Assembly (NCBI RefSeq): GCF_017515565.1
Contig: NZ_JAFWFN010000022.1
Coordinates: 62,001 to 126,000 of the forward strand
Origin: Halomonas sp.
GTDB taxonomy: Bacteria > Pseudomonadota > Gammaproteobacteria > Pseudomonadales > Halomonadaceae
DNA length: 64,000 nt
Direction: 5' to 3'
This document shows, piece by piece, positions 53,390 through 59,908 of the stretch. The notes below the pieces were generated by a model. It was not told the DNA's origin, searched no databases, and saw only the letters and a program-made list of their open reading frames with translations. The number at the start of each line of letters is the position of its first letter. Position 1 is the first letter of the stretch. The position numbers were made by a program, and so were the translations under genes.

Positions 53390-55144
53390 ATGTCAAATGA
53401 TCACGTCTATGACAGCGCGCCGTGGGCACATCTTTATGGCACCACTAATGACGCGATTAAGGACCAAGCGCAGCAGCAACGCTTTGCGAATATTCCCGCA
53501 ATGATCGTCGCGGCGGCCAAGCAGTTTGGCACTCATACCGCCTTCACAACCTGCATGCCCAACGGTATGAATGGAACGCTCACGTACCGGCAAGCAGATG
53601 AGCTCTCCGATGCCTTTGCGGTTTACCTACGCGAGACCTTAGGCCTTGCCAAAGGCGACCGCGTGGCGGTGCAAATGCCCAACTGTTTAGCCCTGCCCGT
53701 GGCCATTTTTGGCATTCTAAAAGCGGGCTGTGTACTGGTGAACGTCAACCCGCTCTACACGCGCCGGGAAATGGAGCACCAGTTCAACGACGCTGGCGTG
53801 CAGGCGCTGGTGATCATGGATATGTTCGCCGATAAACTAGAAGATGTGCTCCCCAACACCCAGATTAAGCACGTGGTGCTGGCCTCACTCTCACAATGGT
53901 TTTCGCCGGTGGTTCGCACGGTATTGGATGCCGTGCTGAAGTACTGGAACAGGGCCATCCCCAAGCACTCTTTACATGCTGTTCAGCTCACGCACGCCAT
54001 TCAAACAGGCCAAGCCGCCCAAACCAAACAACGTATTGATGTGGCGAGGTACTGGCAGAACATAACCCGCGAAGACACCGCGCTGTTGCAATATACCGGA
54101 GGCACCACCGGCGTCAGCAAAGGGGCTGAGCTTGCCCACGGCAACCTGTTGAGCAACTTAGAACAGGTGGATTTAGTGGTTGGTAGCCATATCGAAGCTG
54201 GCAAAGAGTGCGTTCTCACCGCGCTACCCATTTATCATATCTTCGCGTTTACAGTGAACCTGCTCGCGTTTTACAGCAAAGGCGCGCACAACGTTCTAGT
54301 GCCCAGCCCTCGCCCTATTCAAAACTGCCAGCGGGCCTTTGATAACTACCCGATCTCCTGGATATCGGGGGTTAACACGCTATTCAACGCCCTGCTAAAT
54401 GAAGAGTGGTTCACGGTGTACCCGCCTAAAAGCATGAAAGTGGCGATGGCGGGCGGCACTGCACTGCATAAATCTGTTGCTGAGCGCTGGCGCAGCGTAG
54501 TGGGCACGCCCATAGCGGAAGGCTACGGCCTGACGGAAAGCTCACCGGTTATCTGCTTCAACCCCATTGGACACGAGCGCGCTAACAGCATCGGCATCCC
54601 TGCACCGTTTACCCAGGTGCGCATCGTCGATGAACAGGGCATCACCGTGCCACAGGGAGAAACCGGCGAGATTATCGCCCGCGGCCCGCAAATCATGAAA
54701 GGCTACTGGAACAATCCTGAAGAGACGGCCAAAACCTTGAAAGATGGCTGGCTCTACACCGGCGATATTGGAACCATGTCGGAAGATGGGCATTTCCAAA
54801 TTGTCGACCGCAAGAAGGACATGATTCTGGTCAGCGGGTTTAACGTCTACCCCAACGAGGTTGAAGACAGCATTGCGCGCTTACCCCAAGTGCAAGAGTC
54901 TGCGGTGATTGGTATCCCCGACGACCAAACCGGTGAAGCGGTACACGCCTACGTGGTGCTGCGTGAACAGGGGCTGAGTGGCAAGGACATCATCCGGCAC
55001 TGCAAAACAGAGCTAGCTGCCTACAAAGTGCCCAAAAAAGTCGTGTTTTGGGATGAACTACCAAAAACGCCTGTCGGGAAGGTGCTGCGCAAAGAGGTTC
55101 GCGCCAGTGTTCAGGGCAACCGCGCTGAGGCTAAACAACAATAA
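53390..55144 (+). CDS. fadD: Long-chain fatty-acid-CoA ligase, FadD type
   Basis: 584 residues if the second of two in-frame ATGs (53390) is used; the first, at 53384, lies within 2 bases of the AAGAG site. AMP-binding motifs are YTGGTTGVSKGAELAH near residue 217, GYGLTESSPV, WLYTGDIG and DRKKDMILVSGFNVYPNEVE. The C-terminal catalytic lysine is in TPVGKVLRKEVR. It activates fatty acids to acyl-CoA at the inner membrane for beta-oxidation. The normal length is about 560. 166 bases of leader follow the transposase remnant. Confidence 0.92.
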   Translation: MSNDHVYDSAPWAHLYGTTNDAIKDQAQQQRFANIPAMIVAAAKQFGTHTAFTTCMPNGMNGTLTYRQADELSDAFAVYLRETLGLAKGDRVAVQMPNCLALPVAIFGILKAGCVLVNVNPLYTRREMEHQFNDAGVQALVIMDMFADKLEDVLPNTQIKHVVLASLSQWFSPVVRTVLDAVLKYWNRAIPKHSLHAVQLTHAIQTGQAAQTKQRIDVARYWQNITREDTALLQYTGGTTGVSKGAELAHGNLLSNLEQVDLVVGSHIEAGKECVLTALPIYHIFAFTVNLLAFYSKGAHNVLVPSPRPIQNCQRAFDNYPISWISGVNTLFNALLNEEWFTVYPPKSMKVAMAGGTALHKSVAERWRSVVGTPIAEGYGLTESSPVICFNPIGHERANSIGIPAPFTQVRIVDEQGITVPQGETGEIIARGPQIMKGYWNNPEETAKTLKDGWLYTGDIGTMSEDGHFQIVDRKKDMILVSGFNVYPNEVEDSIARLPQVQESAVIGIPDDQTGEAVHAYVVLREQGLSGKDIIRHCKTELAAYKVPKKVVFWDELPKTPVGKVLRKEVRASVQGNRAEAKQQ

Positions 55145-55244
55145 CCGGGTAACAATAATAACCGGTTAACAACAGCGGCCGGTAACGGAGTTACAGCACT
55201 ATGTTGAGTACACTACTATGTTGAGAACACTACTATGCTGAGTT
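55141..55244 (+). repeat. Two sets of 17-bp tandem repeats across the translation start of the BASS gene
   Basis: Set 1: ATAACCGGGTAACAATA (55141-55157) and ATAACCGGTTAACAACA (55158-55174). Set 2: three units ending at 55244, the two full ones being CACTACTATGTTGAGAA (55211-55227) and its copy at 55228-55244, preceded by a 14-base partial unit at 55197-55210. Each set-2 unit carries an ATG. A GGAG ribosome site at 55187-55190 is 10 bases before the first ATG (55201), but the gene starts at the third (55235). Confidence 0.8.
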
Positions 55245-56131
55245 CACTGGAAGAGAGTTTACTGTCGATCATGATGGTGATCATTATGTTCGGCATGGGG
55301 GCATCACTCACCTTTAAGGACTTCAAGCTCTCCATGCGCCACCCCCAGGCCATAGGGGTTGGCTTCTCATCGCAATATTTGCTGATGCCGTTTATTGCCT
55401 TTGCCCTGGCGCGCCTTCTCAATCTCTCGGTTGAACAGACGGTTGGGCTAGTGCTGATGGGCTGCATGCCCGGCGGCACCACCTCCAATATTTTTGCCTA
55501 TTTCTCGCGAAGCTTGCTCAGCCTCAGCATCATGATGACCATCTGCTCCACGCTGGCGGGCTTTATCCTGGTACCGCTGTGGATGGCGTTTTACACCCAA
55601 GGGATTGATGACGCCTTCCGTATTCCCCCTGACCAAATTGCCCGCCTGCTCTTTGTGCTGCTGATTCCGACGCTGCTAGGCATGTGGATACGGCGCAAAA
55701 ATGCCAATATTGGCGCCGTGATCGAGCTGGTAGGCGGCGTATTGGGTGCCATCGTGATTGTGTTTCTGGTGGTGACGTGGGCGCCGCGCAACTGGCGCTT
55801 GCTGATGGAAACCAGCTGGCAGGTATATGCGGCGGTGGTTCTGCTGGGTTTAGTGGGTTTCCTGTTCGGTTACCTATTCTCCCGCGTGCTTAAGCTCAAC
55901 CCACAAAAAGCCCGCACGGTGTCTCTTGAAACGGGGATTCAGAACGGCCCGCTGGCCGCGTTAATCGTGATCATGACCTTTAGCGGCGAAACACAGCAGT
56001 TAATTCTACTGATACCCGTCATGTACTCGCTGTTTATCGTCCTGAACTCCAGCGCAGTAGCGGTACTTTATCGCAAGCTAACCAAACAAGAAGAGCTTGC
56101 CCGCGACCAAGCCAAGGTCGAACCCTCGTAG
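55235..56131 (+). CDS. Bile acid:sodium symporter family (BASS/SLC10) transporter
   Basis: 298 residues, about 9-10 membrane helices. Family landmarks are MVIIMFGMGASLTFKDF, GLVLMGCMPGGTTSNIFAYFSRSLLSLS (read in parts) and VSLETGIQNGPLAALIV. It moves organic anions such as bile-acid-like or keto acids with sodium; the substrate is unknown. The start is the third ATG of a 17-bp tandem repeat. The first two ATGs open out-of-frame 7-codon frames, the second of which ends at TGA overlapping this start. Confidence 0.88.
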   Translation: MLSSLEESLLSIMMVIIMFGMGASLTFKDFKLSMRHPQAIGVGFSSQYLLMPFIAFALARLLNLSVEQTVGLVLMGCMPGGTTSNIFAYFSRSLLSLSIMMTICSTLAGFILVPLWMAFYTQGIDDAFRIPPDQIARLLFVLLIPTLLGMWIRRKNANIGAVIELVGGVLGAIVIVFLVVTWAPRNWRLLMETSWQVYAAVVLLGLVGFLFGYLFSRVLKLNPQKARTVSLETGIQNGPLAALIVIMTFSGETQQLILLIPVMYSLFIVLNSSAVAVLYRKLTKQEELARDQAKVEPS

Positions 56132-56153
56132 GTAGGTATTTCGGCCATGGCAT

Positions 56154-56179
56154 CAGCGGGGCTACTCACAGCCCCGCTG
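56154..56179 (+). terminator. Terminator after the BASS transporter
   Basis: A perfect 10-bp stem CAGCGGGGCT/AGCCCCGCTG with a 6-base loop, 22 bases after the stop, followed by TATTGTTT. Confidence 0.75.
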
Positions 56180-56243
56180 TATTGTTTAAAGAGGAAGACG
56201 CTGCTTAATCGGCACGGTTGTAGTGCAGATGTATGGCCTTGCA

Positions 56244-56645
56244 CTATGACGTCGGAAGCTCAGTGAATGCTGGCAAGTCATCTGCCAGCTCAAACCAAGC
56301 CGCTTTCGAGGATACCCATGCGTGGTAACGCTTACCTGGCAGCACGGGGGTATCCAGCGTGCCAAGCCGTAACCGTTTCACCTCAGGACGGTCATCTCTC
56401 GCGCTGTACAGTGGACTGCCACACTCTGCGCAAAACACCCGCGACTTATTGGGGCTGGCGCGATACTCCTTTAAATAGGATGCGCCTTCGGTAATACGGA
56501 ACCCTTCTGACAGGATAGGAGCAACGGCCACAAAAGCGCTGCCCTGCGCCTTCTGGCACTGTTTGCAGTGGCACATGGACACCTCATCAATGCCACCGCT
56601 GTACTCGTAGCGGACGCGTCCGCAAAGACAACTGCCTTTATGCAT
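56244..56645 (-). CDS. GFA/CENP-V-fold zinc protein (glutathione-dependent formaldehyde-activating enzyme-like)
   Basis: 133 residues from the ATG at 56645, with GGAGG 5 bases upstream. An N-terminal extension to 56726 is open but unlikely. Zinc-ligand cysteines are present as CLCG, CHCKQC and FCAECGSPL, the GFA pattern. The typical body is GSAFVAVAPI, FRITEG, SPNKSRVFC. Most members are of unknown function despite the family name. It is the last ordinary gene before the attC array. Confidence 0.85.
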   Translation of the reverse strand: MHKGSCLCGRVRYEYSGGIDEVSMCHCKQCQKAQGSAFVAVAPILSEGFRITEGASYLKEYRASPNKSRVFCAECGSPLYSARDDRPEVKRLRLGTLDTPVLPGKRYHAWVSSKAAWFELADDLPAFTELPTS

Positions 56646-56740
56646 CCAGCCCTCCATTGTTCTTGATCGTGTAACACTTGGCACACGTACTGTTTCGGAG
56701 CCGCGACGCAGCGAAAAAGCGGTCACCGTGCTGCCACTGG

Positions 56741-56887
56741 TTAAGCGGCTTCGAAATCCAGGGGCTCAATACCGTCCAGATTAACCGTGCTGCGGGCCAC
56801 CCAGAGATCATACATATCTTGCATCGCCAACCAGCTCTCAGCGGTACGCCCAAGAACCTTGGACAGACGAAGAGACATTTCCGGGCT
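56741..56887 (-). pseudogene. Remnant of a HigA-type antitoxin (C-terminal end)
   Basis: The minus-strand frame reads SPEMSLRLSKVLGRTAESW, then LAMQDMYDLW, and stops at 56741. This is the end of HigA-like XRE antitoxins (SPEMALRL-K..G...E.WL..Q..YDLW). The helix-turn-helix part is missing and is replaced upstream by unrelated sequence from the truncated cassette. No HigB toxin gene remains. Confidence 0.7.
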
Positions 56888-57023
56888 GCTGAATGACAGG
56901 AAGGACACTTTGGTTGAGCTGCTTAATGTAGGGCGGAATGACCCTATTGATCGTCCGCTCCACTTCCCTGATAGGAGCAGTCATTTTCTCAATGCGCTTC
57001 AGCAGCTTTTCTATGTCGTCCAT
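56838..57023 (-). pseudogene. Truncated last integron cassette ORF, fused to the higA remnant
   Basis: The frame opens at 57023 with MDDIEKLLKRIEKMTAPIRE, 14 bases after the attC site at 57037-57114. It stays coding-like for about 43 residues (to KQLNQSVLPVIQQ). It then crosses into the higA remnant, out of its frame, and stops. No attC follows. It therefore looks like a cassette gene cut by a deletion or insertion. The N-terminal part is a charged amphipathic helix. I recognise no family. Confidence 0.5.
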
Positions 57024-57036
57024 TATCTACCTATAA

Positions 57037-57114
57037 ACATAACGCAAAGCTTTGCGGCAATTTTGTAGCCGCGAAGCGGTGGAAAAATTGTCCGACAACA
57101 GCGACTTGTTGGGA
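57037..57114 (-). other. attC recombination site 5 (integron cassette end)
   Basis: In gene direction it begins TCCCAACAAGTCGC and ends GCAAAGCTTTGCGTTATGT. The outer 7-base boxes resemble RYYYAAC and GTTRRRY, imperfectly. The two arms are inverted repeats of the attC type, and the inner right arm includes the palindrome CGCAAAGCTTTGCG. It lies 14 bases after the stop of the cassette gene at 57129. Confidence 0.7.
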
Positions 57115-57128
57115 CTTAATCGCCGAAG

Positions 57129-57941
57129 CTAGAAAGTGTCCCACGTCTTCCGCGTTCGGATATATGAGTCATCATTCAGAAATGGTGCAATAATCTCGCT
57201 GAAGAAAGGAATATCAGGCTTTCCAAGTTCCATTGCAGTGTATTGAAGAGACCAAAGCAGCTCACACCAAAACCTTATGACATGAATGACGTAGAGCTGC
57301 CTGTATGGCGCCACGGCTTGTTGAATTCCAGTCAAAAGGCTGCCTTGCTCAACGTCTGTTACTTCCTGCCCAGTTTCTGACGTGTGTTGTACATGAATGA
57401 AGCTACTGGTTAGTTCAGCGATCGCCCTTGCATTGCGAGCTATCTTTTCCTTTTTGCGTTCAGTGACCCTTCGCTCAAATAGCGGGAGATCGACTGATTC
57501 CACCCACGACGCCACGGGGTCTCCCTGCTGCTTGCTATTAACTAAGAGGTTTATGTTTGAATATCGATCACTCTTGGCAAAAGCTGACAGAACCCTGAGA
57601 ATCTCTTTGTGAACCCCGCCCTCAAGGTCGGTTAAAAACGAGAAATTGACACCACGCCTCGCAGCTACTTCCAGCGACCTTTCATACAACAACTCTATAT
57701 CGTGGCCTATTTCGTTTTTGAGGTACTTAAAATCGGGGAACGCACCACCATTACTGGCGTAGTAGTCAAGCATTAAGCAGAGCTTTCCGATCCGTTCTAA
57801 TCCTGTTGCCAGGCTTGTGAACGCTTGAAAGTAAATTCCTTTGTTGGCGTAGTTAGCCTTGCGTATTTGTGTCGCGCCAGCCCCTAAAACCTCCTTTGTA
57901 AAGAGAACTTCTTTTTGGAGGGCTAAAAATGTTTCGTTCAA
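57129..57941 (-). CDS. Integron cassette protein of unknown function, HEPN-like features
   Basis: 270 residues from a TTG start that has GGGAG 6 bases upstream; no better ATG is present. The chain is all-helical in character. A segment at about 40-95 (ATGLERIGKLCLMLDYY ... IGHDIELLYERSLEVA) resembles HEPN-type helical domains of the GLER..K / GHD..LY kind. The rest, with VTERKKEKIARNARAIAEL and a Trp-rich end (RFWCELLWSLQYTAMELG), is not recognised. A nuclease or toxin role is possible but no classical RxxxxH motif is seen. It lies between attC4 and attC5. Confidence 0.7.
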   Translation of the reverse strand: MNETFLALQKEVLFTKEVLGAGATQIRKANYANKGIYFQAFTSLATGLERIGKLCLMLDYYASNGGAFPDFKYLKNEIGHDIELLYERSLEVAARRGVNFSFLTDLEGGVHKEILRVLSAFAKSDRYSNINLLVNSKQQGDPVASWVESVDLPLFERRVTERKKEKIARNARAIAELTSSFIHVQHTSETGQEVTDVEQGSLLTGIQQAVAPYRQLYVIHVIRFWCELLWSLQYTAMELGKPDIPFFSEIIAPFLNDDSYIRTRKTWDTF

Positions 57942-57957
57942 AATTTACTCCCTTTAC

Positions 57958-58044
57958 GCCCAACGCCAGCCATAAGCGGCGCCCTGACAAGGGCGTCCGG
58001 TGGAGGGCCATCGGCCCGGAACAACCTTAATGGCCTTGTTAGAT
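57958..58044 (-). other. attC recombination site 4
   Basis: In gene direction the boxes are ATCTAAC (RYYYAAC fits) and GTTGGGC (GTTRRRY fits), 87 bases in all. Inverted inner arms AAGGCCATTAAGG and nearby sequences fold toward each other. The TAA stop of the upstream cassette gene lies inside the first box, as is usual for cassettes. Confidence 0.85.
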
Positions 58045-58689
58045 TTTGTGCGGCCATAGAACATTTGCCGCACTAACTGGTGCACGAAATTCTTGTTTGG
58101 ATATTTTTGATAGAAAGCCACAAGAAGTATCATAAATTGCATTGCGTCTTCGATTCCCAAACCGTTCCGGAACTCTCTTCAGCCCAGAACCATGATGCTC
58201 CCAATAAAGTATGTGTTGGGACTGCGTGATTTCAGAAGGATTGAAAGTGAAGACAATGCTGGTTCTTTTTTGTTTTTTATTTTCCACAACAACATAGTGT
58301 ATGTGGTAACCCATACCGTGATTTTCTTTTACCAATCCTTCATCTCTGATCTTGGGAAGCGCCACTAGGCAATAAAAAACGAAAGGATAATTATCTTCGG
58401 ATACGAGCTCTTTTTCAGTTCTTAACTCTAAATTGTAGTCAATGCCATAGCTCAAGGAAGAAAGCTCACTGTAGGTGAGCCTACGAACCGCCCACGATAC
58501 CTCTTTGTCAATTTGGTAGAAGTGTTCTTCACCCCGCTCAGCAAGTAGGCCCTCAAGTTTCCTTTCTAAATCTTCGAGAAGATCATATGCGTGATAAGGG
58601 TAACGATGCCTAAGCTCATATCGGGGCTCAAGCTCAAATTTGGCTGCCAGTATTTCAAGTGCCTTCCATTGATACCTAGACCAGAGCAA
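58039..58689 (-). CDS. Integron cassette protein of unknown function
   Basis: 216 residues from a TTG start with AGGAG 6 bases upstream (a strong site). The protein is soluble and has no signal peptide. Visible segments are YPYHAYDLLEDLERKLEGLLAERG, a coiled helix; a beta-rich centre (NYPFVFYCLVALPKIRDEGLV, HIHYVVVENKKQKRTSIVFTF); and a basic C-terminus (RFGNRRRNAIYDTSCGF). I recognise no family. The base composition is AT-richer than the chromosome around it, as for other cassettes. It lies between attC3 and attC4. Confidence 0.75.
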   Translation of the reverse strand: MLWSRYQWKALEILAAKFELEPRYELRHRYPYHAYDLLEDLERKLEGLLAERGEEHFYQIDKEVSWAVRRLTYSELSSLSYGIDYNLELRTEKELVSEDNYPFVFYCLVALPKIRDEGLVKENHGMGYHIHYVVVENKKQKRTSIVFTFNPSEITQSQHILYWEHHGSGLKRVPERFGNRRRNAIYDTSCGFLSKISKQEFRAPVSAANVLWPHKI

Positions 58690-58704
58690 AGTTTTCTCCT
58701 AAAA

Positions 58705-58752
58705 ATCTAACGCCGCATTCAGCGGCTTGTCCGCTGGAAGGCTTTGTTAAAC
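58705..58752 (-). other. attC recombination site 3
   Basis: In gene direction GTTTAACAAAGCC at one end and GCGGCGTTAGAT at the other give exact RYYYAAC (GTTTAAC) and GTTRRRY (GTTAGAT) boxes. A CAGCGG/CCGCTG inner stem with a 5-base loop lies between. The length is 48 bases, at the short end for attC sites. Confidence 0.85.
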
Positions 58753-58754
58753 GC

Positions 58755-59237
58755 TTATATCAACTGCTTATTCCATTTTGGCTTGTACTTACCAACCAAC
58801 AATATTTCCAGTTTTTTTGCAACTTCTGCTGCTTTGGCATCGTCACCAGTAACCAATATATCTATATCCAATTGATCATTATGTGCGTTCATTTTTTGGC
58901 CAGAGCCGTGCTTTCTCGCGCTATCACTTTGTCTCCGGTAATCGCTCAAACGTTTTCTAAAACCACCATTAGAAAACTCAACAGCCCTACCAATATATAC
59001 CACTTGACCATTAAGCCAAGCGCGATATAGGCCCACTGATTTGTTGTATGGAGTTAAATTGGAGTCAGACAAAGTGCCAATTGACTTCCAGCCACCTTCC
59101 CACTGAGAAATCGTTTTCCCCCCAATAACGGCATTTTTGTTTTGCTGATACTGCTTCTCCTGCGCCTGCACAGCAGCAGCCTTTGCAGCATTTCCCAAAC
59201 CTTTCGCGACCTTTCCCGCTATATCCCAAAATCCCAT
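58755..59237 (-). CDS. GIY-YIG-like nuclease-fold protein in an integron cassette
   Basis: 160 residues with an AAGGAG ribosome site. The N-terminal 35 residues are an Ala-rich helix (GKVAKGLGNAAKAAAVQAQE). From about residue 68 a GIY-YIG-like order is visible: VGLYRAW, then VVYIGRA, an Arg in FRKRLSDYRR, and a late Glu in KLEILLVGKYKPKWN. These match the positions of the GIY, YIG, catalytic Arg and metal-binding Glu of that fold. Activity on DNA or RNA is not shown. It lies between attC2 and attC3. Confidence 0.7.
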   Translation of the reverse strand: MGFWDIAGKVAKGLGNAAKAAAVQAQEKQYQQNKNAVIGGKTISQWEGGWKSIGTLSDSNLTPYNKSVGLYRAWLNGQVVYIGRAVEFSNGGFRKRLSDYRRQSDSARKHGSGQKMNAHNDQLDIDILVTGDDAKAAEVAKKLEILLVGKYKPKWNKQLI

Positions 59238-59261
59238 TTTAGCTCCTTATGTAGGCTTTAC

Positions 59262-59331
59262 GTTTAACGTTTGGCTTTGCGGCGTGCCGGAGCGCAGCGT
59301 AGGTGCGTCCGCCAACAGCCACTTGTTATGT
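59262..59331 (-). other. attC recombination site 2
   Basis: In gene direction the site opens ACATAACAAGTGGC and closes with AAAGCCAAACGTTAAAC. The second box GTTAAAC fits GTTRRRY, and the first ACATAAC is close to RYYYAAC. The arms TGGCTGTTGGCGG and CCGCAAAGCCA pair apart from two extra-helical bases, as in attC folding. The TAA of the GNAT gene is in the first box. Confidence 0.8.
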
Positions 59332-59838
59332 TTTGACGTTCCGCGCAACCATTATTACTTCGTCTGCTGAGTAGAGGTTAGATAGGGTAGCCTCTACTTC
59401 AGCGCCAAGTACGTTTCTATATAGGCGCTGCGCATGATTATCAGCTCGTGTCGTGACCATAATGTGCTTCAAAACCGATCCTTGTCCCCGCAACTTGACG
59501 GCGACCTCCGGTAACGTTCGGGTGATAAGTATTTTTCCAATACCCCGCCCTTGAAAGCTTGGAGATACAGCAATCTGCTCAAGCTCGATTACTGCGCTCG
59601 GCCTAAACCCAGCTTTCTGAGACCAGATGATATAGCCAATACAAAATTCATTCGCATAAGCCACATAACAGAATATCTTGGGGGTGGCCTTTAAATTACT
59701 CTCCAACCACTCCAATGAATGCTGCTGTCTGATGAATGCAAGTCTGTGGACCTCGGCTGCTGCCTCTAGATCCACCTCCTGCATCTCTTTTACTGAAACA
59801 TCCCTTTCAGATTGCACGAAATCACTCCGGAAAAACAT
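59326..59838 (-). CDS. GNAT-family N-acetyltransferase in an integron cassette
   Basis: 170 residues from the ATG at 59838 that directly follows the attC box, a usual cassette arrangement. A GTG at 59817 has a better ribosome site (GGAG) and may be the real start. The GNAT fold shows as IELEQIAVSPSFQGRGIGKILI (read in parts), the acetyl-CoA loop Q/RxxGxG/A, and a late ADNHAQRLYRNVLGAE. The substrate is unknown; GNATs are common integron cargo. It lies between attC1 and attC2. Confidence 0.8.
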   Translation of the reverse strand: MFFRSDFVQSERDVSVKEMQEVDLEAAAEVHRLAFIRQQHSLEWLESNLKATPKIFCYVAYANEFCIGYIIWSQKAGFRPSAVIELEQIAVSPSFQGRGIGKILITRTLPEVAVKLRGQGSVLKHIMVTTRADNHAQRLYRNVLGAEVEATLSNLYSADEVIMVARNVKT

Positions 59839-59907
59839 AACGCCTTGAATAAGCTGCCGTTTGGAGCGCCAGCGCAAAACGGTCAGCTTGATTCACTTGT
59901 TAACACA
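59835..59907 (-). other. attC recombination site 1
   Basis: In gene direction it begins GTGTTAACAAGTGAATCAAG and ends CAGCTTATTCAAGGCGTTATG. TGAATCAAGCTG and CAGCTTATTCA pair with one extra base, and CCGTTTTG pairs with CAAACGG nearer the centre. This is the folded attC stem with an unpaired base. It begins only 1 base after the stop of the OLD-like gene. Confidence 0.85.
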
Positions 59908-59908
59908 T

